NCBI RefSeq assembly: GCF_019668485.1
Contig: NZ_AP024619.1
Location: 743,001-807,000, forward strand
Direction: 5' to 3'
DNA from: Gelria sp. Kuro-4
GTDB lineage: Bacteria; Bacillota; DTU030; DUMP01
Length of the DNA: 64,000 bases
Positions 36,813 through 44,439 of this stretch are shown piece by piece. Numbering within the stretch: position 1 is the stretch's first letter; each line of letters begins with the position of its first letter. The notes below the pieces were generated by a model. That model saw nothing but the letters and a program-made list of their open reading frames with translations, was not told where the DNA came from and made no database searches. Made by a program: the position numbers and the translations under genes.

Positions 36813-37074
36813 GAAGGATATAGAGTACTATCTGGCGCTTCCCTACAAGGTGGTTCTGCATCCCGCCCAGGAAGGCGGCTATGTCGCGGAAATCCCGGAT
36901 CTCCCCGGATGCCTGACGCAGGGCGAAACTATTGAGGAAGCCATTAATATGATCCAGGACGCGAAGGTCTGCTGGCTACGGTCGGCTCTGGAAGACGGCG
37001 TGGAAATACCGGAGCCCGGCCAAACCCTGGACGAGTATTCCGGCGGCTCAACATTCGTAGGGAGCCAGAAGTGA
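36805..37074 (+). CDS. hicB: HicB-family antitoxin
   Basis: The 89-residue protein has VVLHPAQEGGYVAEIPDLPGCLTQGETIEEAINMIQDA, the HicB RNase H-like fold. Its partner hicA upstream is truncated, so this antitoxin may be an orphan. ATG 36805 lies 10 nt after gaggaggag. A 36-bp stretch coding EAINMIQDA recurs at 40711. Confidence 0.85.
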   Translation: MSEKDIEYYLALPYKVVLHPAQEGGYVAEIPDLPGCLTQGETIEEAINMIQDAKVCWLRSALEDGVEIPEPGQTLDEYSGGSTFVGSQK

Positions 37075-37205
37075 AACCATCTAAAGTTTCTCCAAAAGCG
37101 CATCTGGCTTTTCATGTGGAAACAACGCCTGTCCTGGTAAGGAATTCACGATTAGATGAACTTAAGGTATAATTAGCCCAGGGGGCGCGAGGAATCCGAA
37201 GGAAG

Positions 37206-37472
37206 GTGAAGAGCGTGATTCGGGAATATATTCAGGAGGCCCTCGAGCGGGCCAAGTACGAGCTGATAAACAACCCAGGAGAACCGTACTATGCAGAGGT
37301 ACCCGGGTTAGCAGGGGTGTGGGCAACGGGGGAGACGTTGGAACAGTGTCGCCGGAACCTGGCCGATGTTATCGAAGGATGGCTCCTCCTTAGGTTGCGG
37401 AAAGGGTTCGATGTACCGCCCTTAGGCCAATATCGTATCGAAATTCCCCATCAGGTGGAAATCCATGGGTAA
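37206..37472 (+). CDS. hicB: HicB-family antitoxin of an intact pair
   Basis: The 88-residue protein has INNPGEPYYAEVPGLAGVWATGETLEQCRRNLADVIEGWLLLRLR, the HicB core. It overlaps hicA by 8 nt. The start is GTG 37206 or GTG 37215 after gaaggtgaag. It should neutralise the following HicA. Confidence 0.85.
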   Translation: MKSVIREYIQEALERAKYELINNPGEPYYAEVPGLAGVWATGETLEQCRRNLADVIEGWLLLRLRKGFDVPPLGQYRIEIPHQVEIHG

Positions 37473-37647
37473 GCTTGGCCCGATAACCTGGTTAGAGCTT
37501 GTCCGCCGCCTTAGGAAGCTTGGCTTCGAGGGACCATACCAGAGCGGAAAGCACCCTTACATAGTAAAGGATGACCGAACTGTTACAATCCCCAATAGAC
37601 ACGCTGAGGAAATTGGTGTCGACCTGTTGGCGCGTATTCTCAGGTAA
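37465..37647 (+). CDS. hicA: HicA-family mRNA-interferase toxin
   Basis: The 60-residue protein has ITWLELVRRLRKLGFEGPYQ, SGKHPYIVKDDRTVTIPNRHAEEIGVDLLARIL. This is the small dsRBD-like HicA fold with the catalytic His in SGKHPY. Length is normal. It is translationally coupled to hicB. Confidence 0.87.
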   Translation: MGKLGPITWLELVRRLRKLGFEGPYQSGKHPYIVKDDRTVTIPNRHAEEIGVDLLARILR

Positions 37648-37705
37648 GCTGGTATAGACAGGGAAACTTGGCTGAAGGAAGAGTGAGGCTTAGTTTGGGG
37701 CTTAG

Positions 37706-37758
37706 GCTGCCACGGGGACGGCAGGCTGTTTGTCACACAGTCTGACGGTTCTTGTGGG
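37706..37758 (+). repeat. Family B REP split by a small palindromic insert
   Basis: GCTGCCACGGGGACG and GTTCTTGTGGGAG are separated by 27 nt (37721-37747). The insert has a CAGGCTGT / ACAGTCTG hairpin and is flanked by GACG on both sides, like a 4-bp target duplication. Confidence 0.7.
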
Positions 37759-37901
37759 AGATCGAAGCTCTGGTGCTGGGACACCTGCGGCTTCCGGTGC
37801 CGCGCACCTGTGCACGCATAAAAGAAGGCTCCTGCCGGTGGGCCTCTAGTACCGGACACCTGGAACACATAAGACACGTCTAAGATCGCATGTTAAAATG
37901 G
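37747..37901 (+). repeat. 155-bp duplicated segment, copy 1
   Basis: It is nearly identical to 42662-42814. It carries a family C repeat (37796-37808) and ends at gcatgttaaaatgg. Group II intron debris follows this copy. Confidence 0.85.
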
Positions 37902-38073
37902 ACTCCCGCCGGGAAAGGGCCAGCCACCCACCCGTAGCCAGCCTTGGAGCCAAACTGGCAACAGCTTGGTTCAAGCGTAGGTAGGCCAGGGAGCGGGCTG
38001 AAAGCGAAAGCAGAAGACGATGAACCACGAAATGCTGAAGGGGAAGCCAGCTGCAGCTCTAGAGCAGATGAAG
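37901..38073 (+). pseudogene. Group II intron domain I-like fragment, copy 1
   Basis: The segment includes CTCCCGCCGGGAAAGGGCCA, cccgtagccagcc, aacagcttggttcaag and gggctgaaagcgaaag, which resemble domain I of bacterial group II introns. No reverse transcriptase or 3' end follows. A near copy lies at 43515-43690. Confidence 0.45.
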
Positions 38074-38158
38074 GACCTGAGAATCTGGCGGCTATTGTAT
38101 GAGTGCGCTTCACACGCTATAATCAAGACGGGAAGCCGGGTGGAGAAGGGGTGCGCCC

Positions 38159-38401
38159 ATGCCCACAGTGCTGCGGGTAGGTCGATACAGGTTCTTCTTC
38201 TTCAGCCGAGAGGCACAAGAACCTCCTCACATTCACGTCGAAGCAGGTGATCAGTACGCAAAGTATTGGTTGCAGCCGGTAGTGCTAGCTGCCTCATACG
38301 GCTTTCGTGCCCGTGAGCTTAAGGAATTACAAAAGCTGGTGGAGGAGAACTTGAGCTTCTTTAGGAGGAGATGGGATGAGTACTTCGGTAACCAAGTCTA
38401 A
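38159..38401 (+). CDS. DUF4160 protein
   Basis: The 80-residue protein has the DUF4160 core RVGRYRFFFFSREAQEPPHI followed by HVEAGDQYAKYWL. ATG 38159 is preceded by agaaggggtgcgccc. It overlaps the DUF2442 gene by 26 nt. DUF4160-DUF2442 pairs are common and behave like toxin-antitoxin or regulatory pairs; function is not proven. Several fragments of this gene lie in the island. Confidence 0.85.
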   Translation: MPTVLRVGRYRFFFFSREAQEPPHIHVEAGDQYAKYWLQPVVLAASYGFRARELKELQKLVEENLSFFRRRWDEYFGNQV

Positions 38402-38648
38402 GCCAGTCTTGGTAATAAGCCTTTGGTTCACGGAAGATAAGTTGTGCGTTTTTCTGGATGACGGGCGTGAGGTGGCAGTGCCCTTGGAGTGGTTTCCACG
38501 TTTGCGTGATGCCAGTCCAGCGGAAAGGGAAAATTGGCGGCTCATCGGGGGCGGCATTGGTATCAACTGGCCTGTTTTAGATGAGGATATTGCTGTAGAG
38601 AGCCTGCTGCAACCGGAGACATGGTGCCTGGTACCAGCGAGAGATTGA
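38376..38648 (+). CDS. DUF2442 protein
   Basis: The 90-residue protein has ISLWFTEDKLCVFLDDGREVAVPLEWFPRLRDASPAERENW and GGGIGINWPVLDEDIAVESLL, the DUF2442 pattern. ATG 38376 follows taggaggagatggg inside the DUF4160 gene, which indicates coupling. The last residues (ETWCLVPARD) run into repeat-like DNA. Confidence 0.87.
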   Translation: MSTSVTKSKPVLVISLWFTEDKLCVFLDDGREVAVPLEWFPRLRDASPAERENWRLIGGGIGINWPVLDEDIAVESLLQPETWCLVPARD

Positions 38649-38701
38649 TCGTCAGCCTTTGGGGACTCCGGTGCCAGGCACCTGGGAACGCTGGTACTGC
38701 C

Positions 38702-38917
38702 TTATGCGCCGATCTCAATCTGCTGAACCCCTACGAACTCCATGGGCACTGGATCTTGCTCTTCCAAACAGAGTCCGATTGCCTCTTTGATCCGCGGGTA
38801 GAGCTCTTCCAAGGTCCTGGCCTGGGTGTAGCAGCTCTTTAGCGCAGGGACAGTGGCCACGTAGTAGCCGTCCTCGTCTTTTTCGATAAGCACCGTTAGG
38901 GTACGGCCTTTAGACAC
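38702..38917 (-). CDS. Orphan HicB-family antitoxin
   Basis: The 71-residue protein MSKGRTLTVLIEKDEDGYYV..VPALKSCYTQARTLEELYPRIKEA has the HicB-like fold. No hicA partner is seen on either side. GTG 38917 follows ggaggaagggtt. It may be a solitary regulator or the remnant of a pair. Confidence 0.75.
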   Translation of the reverse strand: MSKGRTLTVLIEKDEDGYYVATVPALKSCYTQARTLEELYPRIKEAIGLCLEEQDPVPMEFVGVQQIEIGA

Positions 38918-38965
38918 AACCCTTCCTCCTTCAGCCGCCTTCTCAGGCCGATGGCATTGTCAGAC

Positions 38966-38994
38966 CGCCATGGGGACGGTTCTTGTGACAGGTC
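38966..38994 (+). repeat. Family B REP
   Basis: ccgccatggggacggttcttgtgac-aggt; the outer bases can pair as TGTCA / TGACA. Confidence 0.8.
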
Positions 38995-39073
38995 CTTGCT
39001 CTTCCAACAAACGGATTCAAGTTTCCTTGGCCAAGGTGTGCCCGGCGTCATCTGCATTTAGAACTGCCAAATG

Positions 39074-39490
39074 CTACCGATCAATTACATGAGAAACCTT
39101 TTCTATTAGCTCGGATGGGTTGAGAACAGGTGTCTCATCGGTTACAGAAGCCGGAAAGTGTCTCTTGTTCCCGGTCACCAAAGGAACCCGAGCTGCCAAC
39201 GCGATTTCCAGGAACGGGGCATCGGTGGGGTCAGGCAGAGCTTTTGTATCCACTGGCTCGGCCGTTATTAGGATGCCGTCGGCCTCAATTTGAGCTAGGA
39301 GTACTTCCACACTGTCAGAGTTGAACCCGAACTTTGGGCGCCGAAGCACTTCCCGGTACTCAGCCAGGATGCGTGCGTCATAGAGTACGTGGATTCTTCC
39401 TTCAACCACCAAGCGGAGGATGGTTCCAGCAGCGCTGAAGGGCCTCAGCAAGCCGGAGACCAGAACGTTGGTGTCGAGTACAATCAGCAT
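39074..39490 (-). CDS. PIN-domain toxin (VapC-like, COG1569 type)
   Basis: The 138-residue nuclease has the four acidic PIN positions: LIVLDTNVLVSG (Asp), LAEYREVLRR (Glu), LPDPTDAPFLEIAL (Asp) and a final TGNKRHF strand. Such enzymes cleave RNA when free of antitoxin. It overlaps the upstream antitoxin gene by 7 nt on the minus strand. Confidence 0.87.
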   Translation of the reverse strand: MLIVLDTNVLVSGLLRPFSAAGTILRLVVEGRIHVLYDARILAEYREVLRRPKFGFNSDSVEVLLAQIEADGILITAEPVDTKALPDPTDAPFLEIALAARVPLVTGNKRHFPASVTDETPVLNPSELIEKVSHVIDR

Positions 39491-39774
39491 TTCCTTAGAC
39501 TCCTACGTACGGCCGCAATTTCTGCTTTGATTTCATCATCGGTTAGCTTATCAGTGCCTTGCGCAACGGACTGCGTCTGCAAGTTCTTTACTGCCAAAAC
39601 GGCACGTGCCCGCCTCAAAGCGGCCAGAGCTTCATCAACATTGTCTGGCTCTATGCTGCTGAGAATGGCCATTGGACGACCATTAGAGGTGAGAACCAGG
39701 TCCTTTTCTTTTGCCAGATCGTTCCAAACTTCGCTGGCGCGGTTCCGGAGATCGCGGATGCTAATGTACTTCAC
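39484..39774 (-). CDS. Phd/YefM-family antitoxin
   Basis: The 96-residue protein MKYISIRDLRNRASEVWNDL, then VLTSNGRPMAILSSI, is a Phd/YefM DNA-binding domain followed by a helical toxin-binding tail. It precedes and overlaps the PIN toxin. ATG 39774 follows gaagggaggaaggcac. Confidence 0.87.
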   Translation of the reverse strand: MKYISIRDLRNRASEVWNDLAKEKDLVLTSNGRPMAILSSIEPDNVDEALAALRRARAVLAVKNLQTQSVAQGTDKLTDDEIKAEIAAVRRSLRKC

Positions 39775-39851
39775 TGTGCCTTCCTCCCTTCACTCCTATT
39801 ATACACAGCTGTGCCACGCTAATGCTACATAATTGTCCCGGCTAGCTCCGG

Positions 39852-39877
39852 GCTGCTACGGGGGCATTGTGGCAGGT
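39852..39877 (+). repeat. Degenerate family B REP
   Basis: gctgctacgggggcattgtg-gcaggt keeps both arms but has lost the central ACGGTTC. The stretch 39775-39964 has no gene. Confidence 0.6.
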
Positions 39878-39964
39878 CGCAGGGTGCATGCTAAGGGGTG
39901 GCCCACTGGGGGCGAAAGGAACGTCAAGCGAGAAAGCTTCTAGGTCCGGGTGGTAAGGGTAGGC

Positions 39965-40372
39965 TTACGGAAGTTCGTTTACGAGTTGAAATCCCTGCTC
40001 AGCAAAATGCTGATCAAAAGCAAACGCTTCGTTGAGCCCTAGGTATCTCATGGTGACAAAGCTTGTACAATCCACTAGGCTTAGATGACGACGATTTGCC
40101 GTCAGCAGTGCGCTGACTGCCTGCATGTGGAGGGGCTCGCTTACCCATTCCACCCGTAACACAGGAGAGACGTTTTCGCTAAAAGATCTTAAAGCGTCCA
40201 TCCCCAAACGGCGCTGAATAAGGGCGTAGGTTTCAACTAGAACGTAGCTATTACAAATCATGGTTGTACGTTGTTGTAGGAGCCGAACCCAGGTGGACTT
40301 AGCTGCAGCATTATTTAAGTCATCACTGTCAAGAACGGCTAGAAAGGCTGACGTATCTACATATACAGCCAC
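39965..40372 (-). CDS. PIN-domain toxin (VapC-like)
   Basis: The 135-residue protein has VYVDTSAFLAVLD (Asp), YVLVETYALIQRRLG (Glu), HLSLVDCTSFVTMRYLG (Asp) and AFAFDQHFAEQGF (Asp), the PIN catalytic set. It is coupled to a ribbon-helix-helix antitoxin gene whose stop it overlaps by one base. Confidence 0.88.
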   Translation of the reverse strand: MAVYVDTSAFLAVLDSDDLNNAAAKSTWVRLLQQRTTMICNSYVLVETYALIQRRLGMDALRSFSENVSPVLRVEWVSEPLHMQAVSALLTANRRHLSLVDCTSFVTMRYLGLNEAFAFDQHFAEQGFQLVNELP

Positions 40373-40617
40373 TACTCCTCATCCTCCGTGAAGTAGCGGT
40401 CGTGGTTAGTGGAAAGGTCAGGTACTCCAGAACTAAAACGCCCGGCAACAGCTATGGCACGTTTTATTCTTTCTTCTGCGTCGCCACCGTTTGCAGAAGC
40501 TAGGACCAGGTCTACGCCGCGCCGAACAAGCTCCGCCATGGAAACCCCTTCTTGAGCGGCTCTTGACTTAAGTGCAACCAGCTGCTTTTCGTCCAACTGT
40601 ATTTGTGTACGGACCAC
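40372..40617 (-). CDS. Ribbon-helix-helix antitoxin
   Basis: The 81-residue protein MVRTQIQLDEKQLVALKSRA, then AQEGVSMAELVRRGVDL, is a CopG-type DNA-binding domain. The C-terminal tail LSTNHDRYFTEDEE is the toxin-binding end typical of VapB. The ribosome site on the minus strand is agaggagggatag. Confidence 0.87.
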   Translation of the reverse strand: MVRTQIQLDEKQLVALKSRAAQEGVSMAELVRRGVDLVLASANGGDAEERIKRAIAVAGRFSSGVPDLSTNHDRYFTEDEE

Positions 40618-40685
40618 AACTATCCCTCCTCTTCCTACATCATTACCTATGCTAATGATAACATGACATCAGAGCGGGAGCAAGA

Positions 40686-40745
40686 GCCACCGCGGGGACG
40701 GTTCTTGCGTGGAAGCCATTAATATGATCCAGGACGCAAACAAGA
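40686..40745 (+). repeat. Family B REP fused to a hicB fragment
   Basis: The family B unit at 40686-40712 runs straight into gaagccattaatatgatcca at 40713, the same DNA as in hicB at 36937. It looks like a junction made during repeat-linked rearrangement. The stretch 40746-40997 shows no supported gene, although a short frame NGFVQLVDKLGCGLRHAREA is present near 40840. Confidence 0.6.
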
Positions 40746-40997
40746 TGGTTATCGACGACCAGCACCCGATGCTCATCCTCCAGCCGGTACTTGTTCGCAT
40801 AACGATGGCCGGAAAACGGGAACTGCTCCGAGAAATGGCTTCGTCCAGCTTGTCGACAAGCTTGGCTGCGGCCTACGTCACGCGAGAGAAGCCGTCCGTG
40901 AGGGGCGGCTTGTTTTACGCGGGTGCAAGGGCGGAGCTCGATAAGAGGGTCATCTTCAGGGCACACTAAACGTAGTCTACGAAAGGAAGGTGCCAAA

Positions 40998-41387
40998 ATG
41001 AACGGCGATGTAGACAGGCTTATTAAAGAAGGACTTGTGCCCATGAAAAAGCGCGCCGTCGAGTCTTTCGGCCGGAACCACCCCCACATCATGGCACTAT
41101 TCAAGAGTTTTTTCGGAGGGCAAAAGAACCGCGTGGGTATTCGCGTGACCGAAAACGGGAAAACGGTCGGCGAATATACCATCCACATGGAGGGTACGGA
41201 CATCACCGAAGTGGAGGACGGAGTGCTGTCTTCTGAGCTGCACCACCCGCTTGGGATAGTAAGGCCTTACGCCGTTATCGAGCGGAGCGCTTTGGAGAGA
41301 ATGCTGGCGGATGAAGAGAACATCGCTTCCGATCCAGTAGGTGCACTGCGAAAGTATCTGCCGGACCTGACTTTGAAGTTTATGTAG
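40998..41387 (+). CDS. Conserved hypothetical protein, lipid-binding-like
   Basis: The 129-residue protein has KNRVGIRVTENGKTVGEYTIHMEGTDITEVEDGVL, and then LHHPLGIVRPYAVIERSALERMLADEE. The beta-rich first half loosely resembles SCP2-type proteins. I do not recognise the family with certainty. ATG 40998 follows aaaggaaggtgcc. It stands alone between toxin-antitoxin genes. Confidence 0.65.
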   Translation: MNGDVDRLIKEGLVPMKKRAVESFGRNHPHIMALFKSFFGGQKNRVGIRVTENGKTVGEYTIHMEGTDITEVEDGVLSSELHHPLGIVRPYAVIERSALERMLADEENIASDPVGALRKYLPDLTLKFM

Positions 41388-41535
41388 TCAGGGGAGGTTC
41401 GGCGCCGGGCACCTGGGAAGGAATGGAAGAGGCCCTTGCCGGCGTGGCAGCAGTCTGCGGTGCCCGGAATCCTGGAAATAACGGGAGAAGAGTCTCGCCT
41501 GTTGTAAGTGCGTCTTTTCGTATGATTCAGGTTTC

Positions 41536-41564
41536 TTGCAGCTTATATTTAGCGATGGTAAAAT
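41536..41564 (+). promoter_or_regulatory. Sigma-A promoter of the third VapBC-type pair
   Basis: TTGCAG and TAAAAT are separated by 17 bp, about 50 bp before the antitoxin start. Confidence 0.7.
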
Positions 41565-41612
41565 GAGATAAGAGACTGCATTGACGCTGCACGTCGTAGG
41601 GGGGCCTGTGAG

Positions 41613-41834
41613 GTGGCAAGCGAACTCGAAAGACTCTGCAAAGAGATTATGCGACTTACTCCAACTGACCGTGCCAAGCTACGGCTTCTCTTGGAGAGAA
41701 GTGAGGGCAAAAAGGTAAAGGAAGTGCGGTTTCATCGCGCTGCAGGTTCCTGGTCTGACATTGATGCCGAAAAATTCATTGCGGAAACGTATGCCAATCG
41801 GTCGGCAGGCCGGTCACAGGAGGTCCTGTGGTGA
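41613..41834 (+). CDS. Antitoxin partner of a PIN toxin
   Basis: This 73-residue helical protein (LERLCKEIMRLTPTDRAKLRLLLERSEG) has a tail that would bind the toxin. It overlaps the PIN gene by 7 nt, and GTG 41613 follows ggggggcctgtgag. Its DNA-binding fold is not obvious. Confidence 0.75.
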   Translation: MASELERLCKEIMRLTPTDRAKLRLLLERSEGKKVKEVRFHRAAGSWSDIDAEKFIAETYANRSAGRSQEVLW

Positions 41835-42235
41835 GGCCAAAGTACCTGGTGGATACGGACTGGGTGATCTTTTACTTGCGTGGCAAGGAGCCGTTCGTGA
41901 GCACCCTTAAAGAATATCAGAAGGACAGTTTGGCAATAAGCGTTGTTTCTTTGGCCGAGCTTTACGAGGGAGTATACCGTTCCGATAACCCCATAAGTAG
42001 AGAGAAGGGACTGAAGGATTTTCTTGCTGGAGTAGAGATACTTGATGTTGACAGGCACATCGCCTGGCTTTTTGGCAAACACAGGGCCGACCTAAGAAGG
42101 CAGGGCCTACCTCTTGCGGACTTCGACATCCTTATAGGATGTACCGCACTTCATCATAAGTTGGTGCTGTTGACAAATAACCGTCGTCACTATGAGAGGA
42201 TAGCGGGTCTTTCTATGAGAAGCTTAGGATTGTAG
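41828..42235 (+). CDS. PIN-domain toxin (VapC-like)
   Basis: The 135-residue protein has KYLVDTDWVIFYLRGK (Asp), SLAELYEGVYRS (Glu), LPLADFDILIGCTALHH (Asp pair) and LLTNNRRHYERI, all PIN blocks of the VapC type. GTG 41828 is coupled to the antitoxin gene. Family C and a terminator-like hairpin follow the stop. Confidence 0.9.
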   Translation: MVRPKYLVDTDWVIFYLRGKEPFVSTLKEYQKDSLAISVVSLAELYEGVYRSDNPISREKGLKDFLAGVEILDVDRHIAWLFGKHRADLRRQGLPLADFDILIGCTALHHKLVLLTNNRRHYERIAGLSMRSLGL

Positions 42236-42240
42236 GATCC

Positions 42241-42304
42241 TAGCCGGGCACCTGGGAACGTAGAGGAACAGGACTCCAGCCCCCGTGGTTGGGGCCTTTT
42301 CCTT
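42241..42304 (+). terminator. Family C repeat plus terminator-like hairpin
   Basis: GCCGGGCACCTGGGAACG is followed by CCAGCCCC / TTGGGGCC and TTTTCC. This is the same arrangement as after the S-layer gene. Confidence 0.6.
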
Positions 42305-42381
42305 GTGGAGTCTTTGGTATCGGGCACCGGAGAATATTTAGGAATATTTAGTGCCAGGCACCTGGGAAAAGATGGAAGGGG

Positions 42382-42410
42382 CTGCCGCGGGGACGGTTCT
42401 TTTGGCAGGT
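42382..42410 (+). repeat. Family B REP next to a family C copy
   Basis: ctgccgcggggacggttctt-ttggcaggt follows the family C palindrome at 42350-42362 by 19 bp. Confidence 0.8.
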
Positions 42411-42605
42411 AATGACGGCGGACCGAAGGGTCTTGGTGGGGGGAGTGCGGCGAAAACCGAAGAAAATGGCGGAGGCCGGCGGCGCTGTGCGCCTGGGCGA
42501 AAACCTTTGACTATTGTCTGAGCATGCTTCCCAAGCTATACAAGACAAGAGGTTTGGATGGATCAGGGATGCTTCCGCGCCCTCAATCCTGCCAATATGC
42601 CTCTA

Positions 42606-42675
42606 CAAATTCTTCTTCAGCCGAGAGACATAAGAACCTTCTCATCGGACCACGGGGACGATTCTTGTGGGAGGT
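42606..42675 (+). repeat. DUF4160 fragment and variant family B REP
   Basis: attcttcttcagccgagaga at 42609 matches the start of the DUF4160 gene. A variant family B unit (42647-42675, ccacggggacgattcttgtgg) follows and leads into the 155-bp duplicated segment. Confidence 0.6.
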
Positions 42676-42814
42676 TGAAGCTCTGGTGCTGGGACACCTG
42701 CGGCTTCCGGTGCCGCGCACCTGCGAACGCACAAAAGAAGGCTCCTGCCGGTGAGCCTCCAGTACCGGACACCTGGAACACATAAGACACGTCTAAGATC
42801 GCATGTTGAAATGG
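42662..42814 (+). repeat. 155-bp duplicated segment, copy 2
   Basis: It is nearly identical to 37747-37901, including the family C repeat (42709-42721). After it the sequences diverge: a membrane-protein gene follows here and intron debris follows copy 1. Confidence 0.85.
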
Positions 42815-42856
42815 CCGAATAGATTAGTAAGTGCAGCAACATAACATGTGAAAGGG

Positions 42857-43450
42857 ATGTCAAAGGTGTGCTTCTGGCAGTGCATTGAACGCAAGCGAGA
42901 TAATACCAGGCGCAAGGCTGTGGAGGAACGAATTAAAGAGTATTCGATTTTATCGACCGACGAACTTGAACTGACAATTGCAGGACTGGAAGCCGCCTTT
43001 GGCGATGCTAAGCACCGGACAGATATCATAGGCCCGTTCATAAATATCATGTCATTTACTATCATTGCAACAATTACTCTACTGACGGCTCAGGTCCAGG
43101 GATCCAAGAGTCCGGAAGGAATTGTGCTGCTGGGCTTCATAGGCCGGGCATACGCATATGGAGTTGTTGCCCTTATCACACTAGGCTTTATCGGAAATCT
43201 GATATTTGACAATAGAGAGTATGAGCTTGCACTGCGTCTGCAAGCTGCCAGAATGATACTTCGACAACGCCTTGGCGAAGCTGCCGGAATCAGGAAGAAT
43301 GGAAAGGCGGAAGGAGGAGAACGGCACACCGAAACAAGAAACAACAAATCGAACTTGGGCGCACTAGAAAATATCTGCGGTGGGGTTAACATTAACTTGA
43401 GAATTCATAACGTCCTTGGCGTGCGCAGCGGGCTACGCAGAAAAGAATAG
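42857..43450 (+). CDS. Hypothetical two-helix membrane protein
   Basis: The 197-residue protein has an N-terminal charged helix (RRKAVEERIKEYSILSTDELELTIAGLEAAF). Two membrane segments follow (IGPFINIMSFTIIATITLL and YAYGVVALITLGFIGNLIF), then a basic, low-complexity tail. I do not recognise the family. The ATG at 42857 seems better than GTG 42848. Lower GC than the flanking core genes suggests recent acquisition. Confidence 0.6.
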   Translation: MSKVCFWQCIERKRDNTRRKAVEERIKEYSILSTDELELTIAGLEAAFGDAKHRTDIIGPFINIMSFTIIATITLLTAQVQGSKSPEGIVLLGFIGRAYAYGVVALITLGFIGNLIFDNREYELALRLQAARMILRQRLGEAAGIRKNGKAEGGERHTETRNNKSNLGALENICGGVNINLRIHNVLGVRSGLRRKE

Positions 43451-43514
43451 AAGGGCTTCGGGCCTCCAGTGCCGGGCAGTGCGGCCGAGCAAGGTCACGT
43501 CATATGGTGGGTGC

Positions 43515-43690
43515 GACTCCCGCCGGGAAAGGGCCAGCTACCTACCCGTAGCCAGCCTTGGAACCAAGCTGGTAACAGCTTGGTTCAAGTGTAGGCAGAC
43601 CAGGGGGCAGGCTGAAAGCGAAAGTAGAAGACGATGAGCCACGAAATGCTGAAGGGGAAGCCAGCTGCTGCAGCTCTAGAGCAGATGAAG
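43515..43690 (+). pseudogene. Group II intron domain I-like fragment, copy 2
   Basis: It aligns with 37901-38073 at high identity (CTCCCGCCGGGAAAGGGCCA, then gaaagcgaaagtagaagacg). No intron-encoded protein is present. Confidence 0.45.
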
Positions 43691-43795
43691 AACTGCCCAC
43701 AGTGCTGCGGGTAGGTGGAGGCAGGTTCTTCTTCAGCCGAGAAAGCACAAGATTGGTATCAACTGGCCTGATTTAGATGAAGATATTGCTGATGG
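43691..43795 (+). pseudogene. Fusion remnant of DUF4160 start and DUF2442 end
   Basis: actgcccacagtgctgcggg (43691) corresponds to the DUF4160 start at 38159, and attggtatcaactggcctg (43752) to the end of DUF2442 near 38559. The 350 bp between them in the intact copy are missing, so this is an internal-deletion derivative. Confidence 0.7.
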
Positions 43796-43944
43796 CTGGA
43801 GTAGATGCGACCTCCAGTTCCGGGCACCTGGGAACAAATGGAAGAACGTGGCAGGGAGGTCTTGGGGAGAGCGGAATTCATTTGTGAGCCGGCGGCGCTC
43901 TACGGCTAAGCGGGAAGCCGACTGGAGGGCAGGAAAAGGTCCGC

Positions 43945-44190
43945 TTATTTGCCCATGACTGCCGTTATGACCGTGAATACTGCGATGGTAATCACGGCCA
44001 GGAGCACGGCGACTGCGTACCCCTCGACCTTGCGCGCGTGGAGTGCGAGAGCTGAATTATCGCCCTGCTGTAGGGCTTCCCGAAGTCGCCGGCTGTGGAC
44101 GGCTATCTTGAATACCCAGTAGAGAGCCGCCAAGTCGAGCACGACCATTGCCGATAGGACTGTGGCTAAAGCCGGTACAACTCTTTGCAC
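43945..44190 (-). CDS. Small two-helix membrane protein
   Basis: The 81-residue protein has two hydrophobic segments (LSAMVVLDLAALYWVFKIAV and YAVAVLLAVITIAVFTVITAV) joined by a charged loop. GTG or ATG near 44190 follows acaagggaggtcacac on the minus strand, a strong ribosome site. The family is not recognised. It lies at the edge of the accessory island. The stretch 44191-44439 holds only a family C copy (44351-44363). Confidence 0.6.
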   Translation of the reverse strand: MQRVVPALATVLSAMVVLDLAALYWVFKIAVHSRRLREALQQGDNSALALHARKVEGYAVAVLLAVITIAVFTVITAVMGK

Positions 44191-44439
44191 CGTGTGACCT
44201 CCCTTGTAATATAGTTCTTATAGTTCTTGGACAGACTTCCAACGGCGTTGCGGCGGACTGATTAGAGTAGATTGGGGCCGGGGCGCGAGTTGATCCACCG
44301 CAGGCCTGGTGCTATGGGTATTCCACCTGATCTGCCGGACAAGCGCTTCTGGTGCCGGGCACCGGGGAAAGAAAAGAATGGAAGAAAGGCTTGACGACTG
44401 CACGGATCAGCCCGGCCGCCCACCGGCGGAGAAAAACCG

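Noticed and set aside
34913-44439. The accessory island as a prophage or integrative element
   Set aside because: No integrase, portal, terminase or conjugation gene and no att-like ends are visible; repeats and toxin-antitoxin genes alone do not support it.
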